Origin: Planctomycetota bacterium
GTDB taxonomy: Bacteria; Planctomycetota; Planctomycetia; Pirellulales; Pirellulaceae
Length of the DNA stretch: 33,326 nt
Assembly (NCBI GenBank): GCA_963205385.1
Contig: CAUJKE010000143.1
Location: 1 to 33,326, forward strand
Direction: 5' to 3'
The position numbers and the translations under genes were made by a program. The notes below the pieces were generated by a model. It did no database searches and had not been told where the DNA came from. It worked only from the letters and a program-made list of their open reading frames with translations. Positions 24,485-33,326 of this stretch are shown here, in pieces (the stretch's first letter is position 1; every line of letters starts with the position of its first letter).

Positions 24485-26830
24485 TTACTCGTCCTCATCC
24501 TTAGTAGCCTCATCCTTAGTAGCCTCAGTCTTGTTGGGTTCGATGTCGCTTGGCGGCGCGGCAGCCGGGGCGGGCTGATCCGGCGCCGGCTTCGCATCTG
24601 GCGTCTTCTCCGGGGCGTCTTCCGGCGGTAGCGTGCCGCCTCCTTCCAGGATCCGGCGGTTGCGCTCTTCCTTTTCTTTCATGGTCCGTTCTAGCACATC
24701 CTTTTGCGCCTTTTCCAACTCGTACAGCAGGTTAATCGCTTCTTGATAGCCTTCGGCCTTGGCCATGTGGATCAAAATCTCGCGCATCGATCTGGCAATC
24801 TGTTCTTGCGCGACCTTGGTCTCCGTGAGGGCCTGATCGCGCTCCTGGGGCTTGTTCGCCGCGCGTCGCGCGCGTTCGAGCAAGAGCACGGCGCTATCGA
24901 CCTCCAAATCCGCGATCCGGTGCAACGGCGCGATGATCTGCTCGCGCAAGCGGCTTTCCAGCTTACCGCCTGGCTCTTCGAGCCGATTATTGAGCACTTC
25001 GGTGGTGATCGCGGTGAAGATTTCCGCGATGCTGGAGACGTTGGACGAGAGCAAGTTCTGCCGCTTTTGCAGCGCCATCAGCGCCAAGCGTTGTTCGTCG
25101 GTGAAGTCGTCGGTTCCGTTGACGCCGGCCGCGAGTGCTTCCACATCGGTAATAAGGTCTTCCTCGGTTTTGAGCAGGCGTTCCAATTCTTGCCGCTGCT
25201 CCTTCTCGCGCCGGAGCAGGTCCGCGCGCAATTGTTCTTCCGTCACGACGCGAATCAAAAAGTCTGGCGACTTGCCGGTCTTGGGACCGGAGATATCGTC
25301 GTTGTCGGTCGCTTCCAAGAAGAGCGTCAGCGTGGAGCCTGGTTCAAGCTTGAACGGGGCAATGTCGATTGCGTCGTCGACTTCCACCGTGGGACTCGGG
25401 AGCGCGCTCGCGAGCGACTGAGGCTCGGCATAACCGATGTCGCTCGACGTTCCATCTTCGCCGCGCCACCGATAACCGAGTTTGAGCTGCGTCACTTGAA
25501 AGTCATCGCGCACCTTGGCCGTGTAGGGGACATTCGCCTGTGGGACGATCATCCCGCTCACGCCAACGAGTTTCGCGTGCAAAAATCGCGGTTCGGCATC
25601 GGCCTTGGTGTTGATGACGAACGTCGTCGGCCGCTTGGACGTTAGCCCGCCGCTATCCGTCAACTCGAGGACGTACTTGCCAGGCAAGAGTTGCTCGGGG
25701 AGCAGTTCGCCTGAGAAGTTGAGCTTGTCGGTCAGTTGGAGCGGGATTCGCGCCTCGCTCGCAGCGCTGCCGGTCGGCGGTTCCGCGTTATACAGTTCCG
25801 CCTTGGAGAGCGGCTTGTTGGCGACGCCGCTGACCACGAGCGAACTTCCCTTGAGCACATAGAACGGGCCGCGGCCTGAAGCGAGTTCTTCCACCACGCT
25901 GCCGGCATACTTGGGAAGCGTCACTTTCAGCGACAGTTCGCTCACCGCAGGCGGTTCGACGAGCTGGACCTTGACGATGTCGGTCGCCGCGTCTCCGCCG
26001 CGGGCGCGGAACTGAAACTCTTCGATCACATTGGGGAACGTCGTCTCGAACGTTTGCTTATCGACCCGCTTCATCAGTTGCGAAGGGCGACGGCCGGGGT
26101 AGTAGTCGATATAGATGGCATCCGGCAAGACTTCGCTATCGTCCCGCACCAAGACGCGCTGCGTCCAACTCTCGCCGCGGGGGAGCGTGACGACGCCATC
26201 CTTGGCGCCGACGATTTCGAGATAGGTTTGCTGCGGCCACTGACTGTCGCCGAGCACGAGATTGCGATTGAACCAGATGCCGAGCGGTTCCCAGTTCACG
26301 ACGCCATAGGCCAGGCCGCCGGTCAGCCCCACCGCGAGCAGCAGGAGATACAGGTTCGCCCACCACCGCTGGGAGTTGAGCACGTCGCCAAACTTGATTT
26401 GCCCCGCTTGATCGACGCCGCGTTGAATCGTCGCCGCGACCATTTCCGGCGAGACGCCGAGGTGCTCGATGTCGCCGATTCGCGAAAACTGCGCGGCGCT
26501 GATGACGCTTTGGCCGAGCTCTTTATGTCTCCGCTCCACTTCCAACAGCAGCGCGTCATCGCCGATTTGGCTGGACAGCGGCAGGACCAGGCGGCGATAG
26601 ATGAGCGCCAGGATCGAACCGGCCATCAGGAGCCACATCACCACGCGCTGCGAGTGCGTCAGCCGCAGTTGCCAATCCAGAAACAGATCCACCGCGAAAA
26701 TGAGCAGCGCGCCCAGCAACACGCGGCCGAGCCCGTCGATCCAAAACCATACCTGGACCTGCCGCCGTAGCGAGTGCAAACGCCCGGCGATCGTGGCGGG
26801 AACTTCATGATTGACAACAGCTTGGGACAT
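24485..26830 (-). CDS. DUF4175-like membrane protein with large periplasmic part
   Basis: The 781-residue product has membrane helices at about 30-52, 60-80 and 158-180, then a long extracytoplasmic beta-rich region with Ig-like segments (for example VKVTLPKYAGSVVEELASGRGPFYVLKGSSL). A helical part follows from about 530 (RREKEQRQELERLLKTEEDLITDVEALA) and an acidic Pro/Ala tail ends it. This layout is that of DUF4175-type proteins in planctomycetes and other Gram-negatives, whose role is not established. It sits between the VWA membrane protein and the coiled-coil scaffold, and I infer that the three interact at the inner membrane. The last codons contain a perfect 15-bp tandem duplication. 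Confidence 0.75.
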   Translation of the reverse strand: MSQAVVNHEVPATIAGRLHSLRRQVQVWFWIDGLGRVLLGALLIFAVDLFLDWQLRLTHSQRVVMWLLMAGSILALIYRRLVLPLSSQIGDDALLLEVERRHKELGQSVISAAQFSRIGDIEHLGVSPEMVAATIQRGVDQAGQIKFGDVLNSQRWWANLYLLLLAVGLTGGLAYGVVNWEPLGIWFNRNLVLGDSQWPQQTYLEIVGAKDGVVTLPRGESWTQRVLVRDDSEVLPDAIYIDYYPGRRPSQLMKRVDKQTFETTFPNVIEEFQFRARGGDAATDIVKVQLVEPPAVSELSLKVTLPKYAGSVVEELASGRGPFYVLKGSSLVVSGVANKPLSKAELYNAEPPTGSAASEARIPLQLTDKLNFSGELLPEQLLPGKYVLELTDSGGLTSKRPTTFVINTKADAEPRFLHAKLVGVSGMIVPQANVPYTAKVRDDFQVTQLKLGYRWRGEDGTSSDIGYAEPQSLASALPSPTVEVDDAIDIAPFKLEPGSTLTLFLEATDNDDISGPKTGKSPDFLIRVVTEEQLRADLLRREKEQRQELERLLKTEEDLITDVEALAAGVNGTDDFTDEQRLALMALQKRQNLLSSNVSSIAEIFTAITTEVLNNRLEEPGGKLESRLREQIIAPLHRIADLEVDSAVLLLERARRAANKPQERDQALTETKVAQEQIARSMREILIHMAKAEGYQEAINLLYELEKAQKDVLERTMKEKEERNRRILEGGGTLPPEDAPEKTPDAKPAPDQPAPAAAPPSDIEPNKTEATKDEATKDEDE
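24495..24524 (-). repeat. Perfect 15-bp tandem duplication at the gene end
   Basis: Two identical 15-bp copies (24495-24509 and 24510-24524) encode ATKDE-ATKDE at the acidic C-terminus of the DUF4175-like protein. The identity of the copies suggests a recent duplication. Confidence 0.9.
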
Positions 26831-26895
26831 ATCGATGCTTTGGCGAAGGGATGATTTCGGATTTCAGGTCTTGGATTCTGGATTTCCGTTTGCAA

Positions 26896-29727
26896 TCACA
26901 ACAGTTTCAAGGCTTTGCGGAAGGCCCATTCGATCGATAGCAACCCGACCATCAGGCCGAGCAAGGCTTCGCGGAGGGTGAGCGTGTTGAACATCTTGTA
27001 ATCCCACAACGGCTTGGGGGCGCCGCGTTCAATGATCTTCTCCGTCTGGTCTGGAATCATCGCCGCGAGCTCATGGAGTTGATTGAGTTCAAAGTATCCG
27101 CCGCCGCTGGCCGTCGCGATTTCCTTCAATAGCGGCTTGTTGAGCCATTGTTGATTGAGCTCGACGCGCGGCAGTTCCACGCTGAAGTTCTTCTCGTCCA
27201 CCGTCGGCTTCACGGCCCCTTCGGCGGGAATGTCCACCGTCAGCGTATGCACGCCGGTGCGGCGCGCGGTGGTGAACCCTTCATATTTGCCTTGCTCGCC
27301 TGGCCCTGTGACCGGCTTGAGGGGAATCGAGATCGGCGCGCCGTCCTCGGTCCGCAGCGTCGCTTCGACCTGCTCCGAGACCAGCGGTTCGTACGAGGCG
27401 TTGTTCAAACGCGCGGTGATGAGCACACGGTCGCCAACTTCGTAGCGGTCCTTGTCGGTCGCCAGCGAGCCATAGCGCCGCCCTTGGCTGGAGCGCGAAT
27501 CGGCCAGGTAGTTCACCACCTTGATCCAGAACGTGTCGAAGAACTCCGCTTCGCGGCCAATCTGCCGCCACCGCCAGGTGCCATTGAAGCCAATGAACGC
27601 GGTATGGCCGGCGCCGTAGCGGCCGGTCACGAGCAAAGGGCGAGCGCCGTCGGACGTGCGGAGCGTGGTGTCACTATGTTCCAGGAGCACTTGCGCGGTC
27701 GGTTTGGCGCTGAGCGCGGGGAAGCTCCAAAAGATCCCCGGCAATGTTTCCCAACGCTGCATACTGGCCTGCGTATCGGGATAGAACTTCAGCAGGTCAT
27801 GATCGGCGTTAGCGGGAACGACGCGGAGCGGATACGCCCGATTGTTGGTCGAGAGCATGGCCATGACTTCCACCGCGCCGACATCCCCGAAGTTGACCGG
27901 AATCATGCTGCGCAGGTCTTGCGTGCGACCTTGGGAGAGAAACTGCGCGGTGAATTTCGGCCCTGCCATATAGAGCACGCCGCCAGCATGTTCCCCCACA
28001 TATTTCTTTAGCGTATCAATCCAGGGTTGATCGAACTCCATCGGATTGGGGTCGAACAGCATGATCACGCCGTATTCGTTAAGTTCCGGCAGCGATAGCG
28101 GCAGGCGAGTGATCGCGGGGCGGTCGCCGTCTTGAGTACGGTCTTCGTCCAGCGTTTGCAGCCAGCACGAAACGTGAATTTGCGGATCGCGCGTGAGCAG
28201 CTTTTGCACCAGCCGATACTCCCAGGTCGGCGCCCCGGCGACGAGCAACACCTTGAGGTTGTCCTTCTGCAACACATTGACCGGAGCGGAACTCGCCTGA
28301 TTGTCGTCCAGGTTGGATTCGTCCTCGAGCTTCTGGACGCGCACGGAGTAGACATACTTGCCTGGTTCCGTTTGCGTATGCTCGAATTCCAGGCCGACGA
28401 GCTTGGGCTTGTTGACGAGCACATCGAGCCGGCCAACGGTTTTCTCCGCGCCGAGCGAACCATCGCTGGGGTTGAGCTTCTGCTCGATCAACTCGAGCGC
28501 CACCGTTTGCGGATCGATATCTTGCGCTGAGAGCGAAGCTTCGATTTGAAAGGCGTCCTTGGTGCCGACGTTGGGCTGGGCGTAGACCGTATCGACGCGC
28601 AAATTCTTCGGCCGGGCAGGATCGCCAACGCCGACAACAAACACCTTCACGCCTTGGCGGGCGGCTTCCTCGGCTGCCTCACGCGGCACTTCCTGACCGG
28701 TGTGTTGCCCATCGGAAAACATGATCATGACTGCCGGCGCGCGGGACGCCAGGGATTCGTGAATCGCGAGCCAGAGGTCCGAACCACGCCCGTCCGCGAC
28801 GATCGGGTTAAGCTGAAATGGACGCTGATCCGCGAGTTCCTCGCCTGGTTGGTTTGGTTCGTTCTTGGCGGCAGTGTCATCCGCTTTTTGGTCCGCGCTC
28901 ACCGCCGCCGTCGCGGTCGTCTCGGAAGCGTCGCTGCTCTTGGGGAGCGGCTGGCGCGGATCGATCGGTTTGGACACCGTCGTATCGAAATCGACTACGA
29001 GCACCTTGCCGCGCTCTTCCAGCTCGCGGAGGAACTTGTACTGCTCCTGGCTGATGACCGCATCGACCACGCTGGCCCGCGTGGGGCGTTGTTCCTGCAA
29101 CTGCGACGTCGAGAGGCCCAGCGCCTCGGCCGTCGTCTTGGCCTGGTCAGGATCGCGATACTCGTCGGCGATATCGAACGATTGCGATTTGTCGCGCAGC
29201 ACGAGGAGCGTTTTTTGAAATTCCTTTTCCTCAAGCGGCACGAGTTCCGGCGAGAGGAGCACGAGCACCAACAGCGCGAGCACCGCGAAGCGCAGCACGG
29301 CCAAACACCGCCGCGAAAAGAGCGAGCAGGTATCGATCTCCCAGCGATAGAGCCACGGCACCCAAAAGCCTAGCCCCATGATGAGGATGAACGGTCCTAC
29401 GCTGGTCGCCTTGCTCATGAATTCCGGCCACGAACCATGGCCCCAGGTGAGCAGCGCCGTTACGAGCGGCACGAACACCACGAGGGAGCCCACCACAAGC
29501 AGGAACTTCTGCAGCGGCCGCCAGGCATCGACGCGGCGGCGAAACAACCACAGCCCGCCATAGCCGAAGATCAAGACGAGCGAGAGCACAACCAGGCTAT
29601 TGGCGGCCGTCGGCAGGTTCGCAAACTCGAACTGAAATTGATCGTCTGGCGGGAGTTGGCTGCGATCGACGCCGATCCACTCCAACATGCGGAGCAGCCA
29701 GGCTACAGGTAACGAACGACTGGTCAC
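26896..29727 (-). CDS. VWA-domain membrane protein with glutamine-amidotransferase-like domain
   Basis: The roughly 943-residue product has membrane helices at about 45-65, 75-95, 113-130 and 147-162, and another at the C-terminus (about 920-940). A von Willebrand A domain from about 170 carries a MIDAS-like D-K-S-Q-S and later MFSDGQ. About residues 500-730 resemble the class I glutamine-amidotransferase-like domain found in planctomycete VWA proteins (VLLVAGAPTWEYRLVQKLL, then HAGGVLYMAGP and GRYGAGHTAFIGFNGTWRWR). No catalytic Cys-His pair is obvious, so it is probably a binding fold. I prefer the GTG at 29727, which has GAGGA 6 nt upstream, over the TTG at 29733. It resembles BatA-type proteins of MoxR/DUF58/VWA clusters; the MoxR and DUF58 partners are not in this window. 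Confidence 0.8.
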   Translation of the reverse strand: MTSRSLPVAWLLRMLEWIGVDRSQLPPDDQFQFEFANLPTAANSLVVLSLVLIFGYGGLWLFRRRVDAWRPLQKFLLVVGSLVVFVPLVTALLTWGHGSWPEFMSKATSVGPFILIMGLGFWVPWLYRWEIDTCSLFSRRCLAVLRFAVLALLVLVLLSPELVPLEEKEFQKTLLVLRDKSQSFDIADEYRDPDQAKTTAEALGLSTSQLQEQRPTRASVVDAVISQEQYKFLRELEERGKVLVVDFDTTVSKPIDPRQPLPKSSDASETTATAAVSADQKADDTAAKNEPNQPGEELADQRPFQLNPIVADGRGSDLWLAIHESLASRAPAVMIMFSDGQHTGQEVPREAAEEAARQGVKVFVVGVGDPARPKNLRVDTVYAQPNVGTKDAFQIEASLSAQDIDPQTVALELIEQKLNPSDGSLGAEKTVGRLDVLVNKPKLVGLEFEHTQTEPGKYVYSVRVQKLEDESNLDDNQASSAPVNVLQKDNLKVLLVAGAPTWEYRLVQKLLTRDPQIHVSCWLQTLDEDRTQDGDRPAITRLPLSLPELNEYGVIMLFDPNPMEFDQPWIDTLKKYVGEHAGGVLYMAGPKFTAQFLSQGRTQDLRSMIPVNFGDVGAVEVMAMLSTNNRAYPLRVVPANADHDLLKFYPDTQASMQRWETLPGIFWSFPALSAKPTAQVLLEHSDTTLRTSDGARPLLVTGRYGAGHTAFIGFNGTWRWRQIGREAEFFDTFWIKVVNYLADSRSSQGRRYGSLATDKDRYEVGDRVLITARLNNASYEPLVSEQVEATLRTEDGAPISIPLKPVTGPGEQGKYEGFTTARRTGVHTLTVDIPAEGAVKPTVDEKNFSVELPRVELNQQWLNKPLLKEIATASGGGYFELNQLHELAAMIPDQTEKIIERGAPKPLWDYKMFNTLTLREALLGLMVGLLSIEWAFRKALKLL

Positions 29728-29822
29728 GGTCAATCCTCAACAGAGGTGATAAGCAAACAAATAAATAAGTTGTGTCGAAGCCTTCGCCTCGAAAGTGTTC
29801 TTACAGCCTTGATTTTCAAGCT

Positions 29823-31646
29823 TCAATAGCGGTGGGCGCGGCTGACATGTTGAATCGCCAGCGACCAGACCGACTTCTTCGTTTCCACGTCATATTCCTG
29901 CACGCCAGTGCGGTCGGCGACGAGGATGTTTCCGTTGGAGATTCGCTCCGCATGGTACGGCGTCGGCAGGCCGGTGAGCTTCCACTCCTCGCGTTCTCCG
30001 TCCGGCCCGACTTCCACCACGGTTCCCGTCAAACTGGTCACGAGCGTGTTGCCGTTGGGCAACCGCTGGGCGGAGAAAGGATTTTGCAGCGCCAGTTTGG
30101 TGCTCCACTTCTCTTGCCCCTGTTCGTCGATCTCGACGACCCGATTACCTTGTTGCAGCGTGACAAGCGTGCGGCCGTTTTCCAGCCGCTGCACATGCAC
30201 CGGTCGCCCTCCCAGCGTCCACTGCCGATCCTTGATGACTTTGCCTTCGAGATCGAGTTCCACCACCATCCCGGCATCCGTGCAGGCGACCAGCGTGCGG
30301 CCATTTTCGAGCCGCTCCACGCCCATCGGTCCGCCGGGCAAGGTCTCCGATTGCCAGATTGGTTTGCTGGCGTCGTTCTCCGGTCCATATTCCAGAATTT
30401 GCCGCGTGCCGTAGAGCGCGATGAGCCGATTGCCGTTGGGGAGTCCTTGCGCATCCCAAGGTTGGTTCGGCGCTTGGATTTGCCAGTTTGGTTTGTTGGG
30501 ATCCGTGGCGTCGGCGTCGAACTCGTACACTTTATTGTGCGCGTAGGAACAAATGATGATCCGCCCGAATTCTTGCGTCACATCGTCGAGCGGCAGCTTG
30601 AGCGCGGCGGTTTTTCCTTGCGAGGTATACCATTCTTGCCAGCGCTGGCGCGCGGCGGCGCGCGCTTCGGCGACATCGTAAGCGACGAACTTGAAGTCTT
30701 GACCCGTGAGCGCTTTGAGCGTTCTTCCCGCTTCCCCGCGGACACTGATTTCGTCCGCGTCCAAGAGCGCGATCAGTAGTTCCAGCGCTGCCCGTTCTCC
30801 CTGCGCGGCGAGCAGCCGCGCTGCCGCCATGCGCACCGCTTCATCCTGGTCGTGCGCAAGCTGCAAGGCGTCCGCGACGGCCTCCTTGGCACTGAGCGAC
30901 TCCAGCGCGCCGAGCACGGCGATGCGAACCTGCGGATCCGAGTTCGTTAGTTGCTGTCTTAGCAGCGGCGCGTCGGTCGAGAGGGCCGTTACCGCCATCG
31001 CCTTACGCCCGGCGAAGCGGACATGTTGCTGGCCGCACAGCGGGAGCGCTTCCAAAATCGGGCCGGCCAGTCCCTTGATTTCGCGGGCCTCGATCGTTTT
31101 GAAAATCGCGAAGAAGACGCCGTCCGAATCTTGCGCGGCGTTCTGCAACAGCTTCTTCGCGCGCCAGCGGATCTCGGGGTCGGCATTCGTCCCCGCGGCG
31201 ACGAGAATTTCCATCGCGATCGCCGAGCGCTTCTTCAAGTCCTGCATCGCCTGCTCGCGCACCGCGAACGATTCATTCCCCAGGTTGAGCACTTGCCGCT
31301 GCAGTTCCGCGACCGTTTCAGGGCCGGGATGGAGCGAGTTCAGATAGTCGCGCATGCCAGCTTGCGTGGGCTCCACGTGCGCCGCGATCAGCGCTCGCTC
31401 GTAGCTCAGTTGAGCAGGCGGCTCATCAACCTTGGGCGCCGGCGCTGCCTCTTTGGCTGGGACAGCATCCTCCGCCGCTTCCGCGACCGCTGGCCGCTGA
31501 ATCGCCTGCTTCGCAGCGACTGGGGCCGCTTGTTGTTGTTCCTGGGCCAGCGCCAGCGACGCCATCAGCAATGACCAGCCAACCAGCAGCGCGCGCAGGC
31601 CAAGCGCCGTCGGGCTACGGTTCGAGTTGCCAGGTTGTTGCGTCAT
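29823..31646 (-). CDS. Secreted HEAT-repeat plus beta-propeller protein (paralogue B)
   Basis: The 607-residue product has a signal peptide (residues about 12-35, ending SLALAQ), an Ala/Pro-rich spacer, and HEAT repeats at about 110-330 (for example DPQVRIAVLGALESLSAKEAVADAL). A beta-propeller of about 40-residue blades follows from about 355 to the end, each blade carrying a RLENGRTLV or LPNGNTLV type motif as in PQQ-like/arylsulfotransferase-like propellers. It is clearly related to the next gene upstream, from which it is 50 nt away, and both proteins end in A-H-R plus an aromatic residue. AGGAG lies 8 nt before the ATG. No catalytic residues are recognisable; a periplasmic binding scaffold is the best guess. 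Confidence 0.8.
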   Translation of the reverse strand: MTQQPGNSNRSPTALGLRALLVGWSLLMASLALAQEQQQAAPVAAKQAIQRPAVAEAAEDAVPAKEAAPAPKVDEPPAQLSYERALIAAHVEPTQAGMRDYLNSLHPGPETVAELQRQVLNLGNESFAVREQAMQDLKKRSAIAMEILVAAGTNADPEIRWRAKKLLQNAAQDSDGVFFAIFKTIEAREIKGLAGPILEALPLCGQQHVRFAGRKAMAVTALSTDAPLLRQQLTNSDPQVRIAVLGALESLSAKEAVADALQLAHDQDEAVRMAAARLLAAQGERAALELLIALLDADEISVRGEAGRTLKALTGQDFKFVAYDVAEARAAARQRWQEWYTSQGKTAALKLPLDDVTQEFGRIIICSYAHNKVYEFDADATDPNKPNWQIQAPNQPWDAQGLPNGNRLIALYGTRQILEYGPENDASKPIWQSETLPGGPMGVERLENGRTLVACTDAGMVVELDLEGKVIKDRQWTLGGRPVHVQRLENGRTLVTLQQGNRVVEIDEQGQEKWSTKLALQNPFSAQRLPNGNTLVTSLTGTVVEVGPDGEREEWKLTGLPTPYHAERISNGNILVADRTGVQEYDVETKKSVWSLAIQHVSRAHRY

Positions 31647-31696
31647 GCGTCCATCTCCTGCTATTTCAAGTGCTTACCGGTAGGGCGAGCTTGCTC

Positions 31697-33326
31697 CTAG
31701 AACCGATGCGCCGAACTGCTCCCCTGCTGCTGCTGGCGAAAGCGGATGTTCTTATTGGCTTCCACCTCGAGGACTTGCGTCTGGTCGGTAATCAGCGTGC
31801 TGCCATTGGGCAAGCGCTGGCAGTCGTACGGGTTGCGGACGTCGTCGAATGTCCAGATCTGCTTCTTGTCCGGCGTCAACTCGACCACCTGGCCGGTTCC
31901 CTTCGAACCGCCTTGCATGCACGCGACCAGCGTGTTGCCGTTTTCCAATCGCTGCACGCGCATCGCGCCGTTGAGGCCTTCAGCTTTCCAGACTTCCTTC
32001 TCGATCCCCTTGGCGTTCACCGCGTATTCAATCACGCTGTTGCCTTGCTGCATGGCGACGAGCAAGTTGCCGTTTTCGAGCTTGATCGCATCCATCGGTC
32101 GGCCTTGCAGGTCCGCGCTCCAGACGATCTCTTTCTCGGGGTTGTATTCCACCACTTTTTGCGCGTCGGAACAGGCGACCAGCGTGTTGCCGTTTTCGAG
32201 CCGCTGCACATGGTATGGCGAGCCGGGAATGCCGGTCACTTCCCAAACGACGTTCCCTTTCTCGTCATACTCCACCAACTTCCGCAGCGCGTATAGCGCG
32301 AACAGACGATGGCCGTTGGGGAGTCCCTGGCCACTCCAGACCCCTTGCACCGCCTGGCTCCAGCGTTCTTTATTGTCGGAATCGAGTTCGACCACCTTGC
32401 CTTGCGCGTAGTAGCAAATCAGCGTGCGGCCTAACAACACGCCGCCACTGGGAAGTGGATAACGCAGCTCGGCAGCCGCGGCATCGCTTGCCAACCAGGC
32501 TTTCCACTGCTCCACTCCGGTTTTGCGCACCTCGGCGTCGCGCGGGCTAAACGGAATGACCTTTTGCGTCGACTGCCGCAGCGTGGAACTCGCGCTACTG
32601 GCGATGGCATCGGTCGGGGACTCCAACAGCGCCACCAATACTGGCAGCGCGGCTTTGTCTCCTTGATTGAGCAAGCCGGTGGCTGCGGCCAGGCGAATGT
32701 TTTCGTCGTCGGACTCGAGCAGCTTAGCGAGCGGGTTCTTCGCCGCCTCCTGGCCAAGGATGGCGAACGCATCGGCGGCCAGTTCAATCCGCGCCCGATC
32801 GCCAGACTCCACCGCGGCGGCGAGCACTTCCAAATCATCCTTCGTGGCGATCGCGCCTAAAGTCTTGCGGGCGGCATGATGCAAGTATTGCTCCGCGTAG
32901 CACGGGGCGAGACTCAAGAGCGGCCCGGCCGTGTGCTTGATATCCTTGTTGCGAATGTGCGCGAGGAGCGAATATAACAACTGCGTTCGCTGCTGGGCGA
33001 CATCCGCCGCGCGCGGGGCCAGTTCCGCATGGCCTTGCGTGAGATCGACGAGCGTGGAACTCTCAGGCGCCATGAACGCGCGCTGGATCAGTTCGCAAGT
33101 CTTCACAGGCTGCGTCGAGGGGAGTTGCAACTCCTTGAGGCCGCTGACCATCAGTTCGGCGGCGGCCAGGCGATCCTTCGCGGCGGCGTTGGCATAGGCT
33201 CCTTCGAGATCGGTCACGGCTTCGTCAATGTGGCCGAGCGTATAACGCATCCGCATGCGAATCAACTGCGCTTCCGCGTCGCCGGCTTCGATGCGCCGCG
33301 CGAGCTCCGCCATGCGGCGCTCGTAA
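31697..33326 (-). CDS. HEAT-repeat plus beta-propeller protein (paralogue A), 5' end cut by window edge
   Basis: The frame is open to base 33326; a Met codon at 33313 exists, but YERR precedes it in frame, so the true start probably lies outside. About 540 residues are visible. A helical TPR-like start (RMRMRYTLGHIDEAVTDLEGAY) leads into HEAT repeats (EDLEVLAAAVESGDRARIELAADAF-like) and then five or more propeller blades with RLENGNTLVAC, KLENGNLLVAM and RLPNGSTLITD motifs. The C-terminus is AHRF, matching AHRY of the downstream paralogue. It is the first visible gene of the colinear minus-strand set, and its upstream neighbours are not seen. Confidence 0.8.
   Translation of the reverse strand, partial: YERRMAELARRIEAGDAEAQLIRMRMRYTLGHIDEAVTDLEGAYANAAAKDRLAAAELMVSGLKELQLPSTQPVKTCELIQRAFMAPESSTLVDLTQGHAELAPRAADVAQQRTQLLYSLLAHIRNKDIKHTAGPLLSLAPCYAEQYLHHAARKTLGAIATKDDLEVLAAAVESGDRARIELAADAFAILGQEAAKNPLAKLLESDDENIRLAAATGLLNQGDKAALPVLVALLESPTDAIASSASSTLRQSTQKVIPFSPRDAEVRKTGVEQWKAWLASDAAAAELRYPLPSGGVLLGRTLICYYAQGKVVELDSDNKERWSQAVQGVWSGQGLPNGHRLFALYALRKLVEYDEKGNVVWEVTGIPGSPYHVQRLENGNTLVACSDAQKVVEYNPEKEIVWSADLQGRPMDAIKLENGNLLVAMQQGNSVIEYAVNAKGIEKEVWKAEGLNGAMRVQRLENGNTLVACMQGGSKGTGQVVELTPDKKQIWTFDDVRNPYDCQRLPNGSTLITDQTQVLEVEANKNIRFRQQQQGSSSAHRF

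Overview
The window looks like chromosomal DNA of a planctomycete, probably of the Pirellulales type. This is an inference from gene content and not from a marker gene. Indicators are a PVC-type beta-propeller/HEAT protein ending in a CxxCH haem-binding domain, a secreted DUF4838 protein, a TPR protein with an embedded HEFVH metallopeptidase domain, HEAT plus beta-propeller secretory proteins, an NPCBM-domain protein and a VWA/DUF4175-like membrane gene cluster. The DNA is GC-rich throughout and somewhat less so in the restriction-modification island. I see no rRNA, tRNA, IS element, prophage or CRISPR array.

Region 1 (1-5875, minus strand): the start of a MazG-like nucleotide pyrophosphohydrolase that runs off the left edge, a secreted PVC haem-binding protein, and a secreted TPR/peptidase gene. 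The 3' end of the TPR gene continues in frame as recognisable TPR sequence but is broken by three stop codons, each one C-to-T step from a Gln codon.

Region 2 (6041-13124, plus strand): a small Rieske ferredoxin, a secreted DUF4838 protein, the tRNA wobble methyltransferase TrmL, and then three sugar-acid genes. These are a UxaE-family tagaturonate epimerase, an L-galactose-dehydrogenase-like aldo/keto reductase and an LgoD-like zinc dehydrogenase. Together they read as a possible route L-galactose -> L-galactono-lactone/L-galactonate -> D-tagaturonate -> D-fructuronate.

Region 3 (13220-14960): a compact convergent type II restriction-modification pair, a beta-class TSPPY methyltransferase and a NaeI-family endonuclease, whose 3' ends overlap by 8 bp.

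Region 4 (15110-33326, minus strand): ten colinear genes, probably one or a few transcription units. In transcription order they are two HEAT/beta-propeller paralogues (the first cut by the window edge), a VWA membrane protein, a DUF4175-like membrane protein, a secreted coiled-coil protein with long Gly/Ser/Gln/Lys/Glu repeats, a TPR protein with a Gly-Gln tract, an NPCBM protein, an active-looking trypsin/PDZ protease with a long charged linker, and two further trypsin/PDZ-like proteins that have lost the catalytic triad. All ten appear to be membrane-anchored or exported (the first cannot be judged, because its N-terminus is missing). I infer a cell-envelope complex in which one protease works with two pseudoproteases. 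This is the best candidate in the window for an undescribed system.
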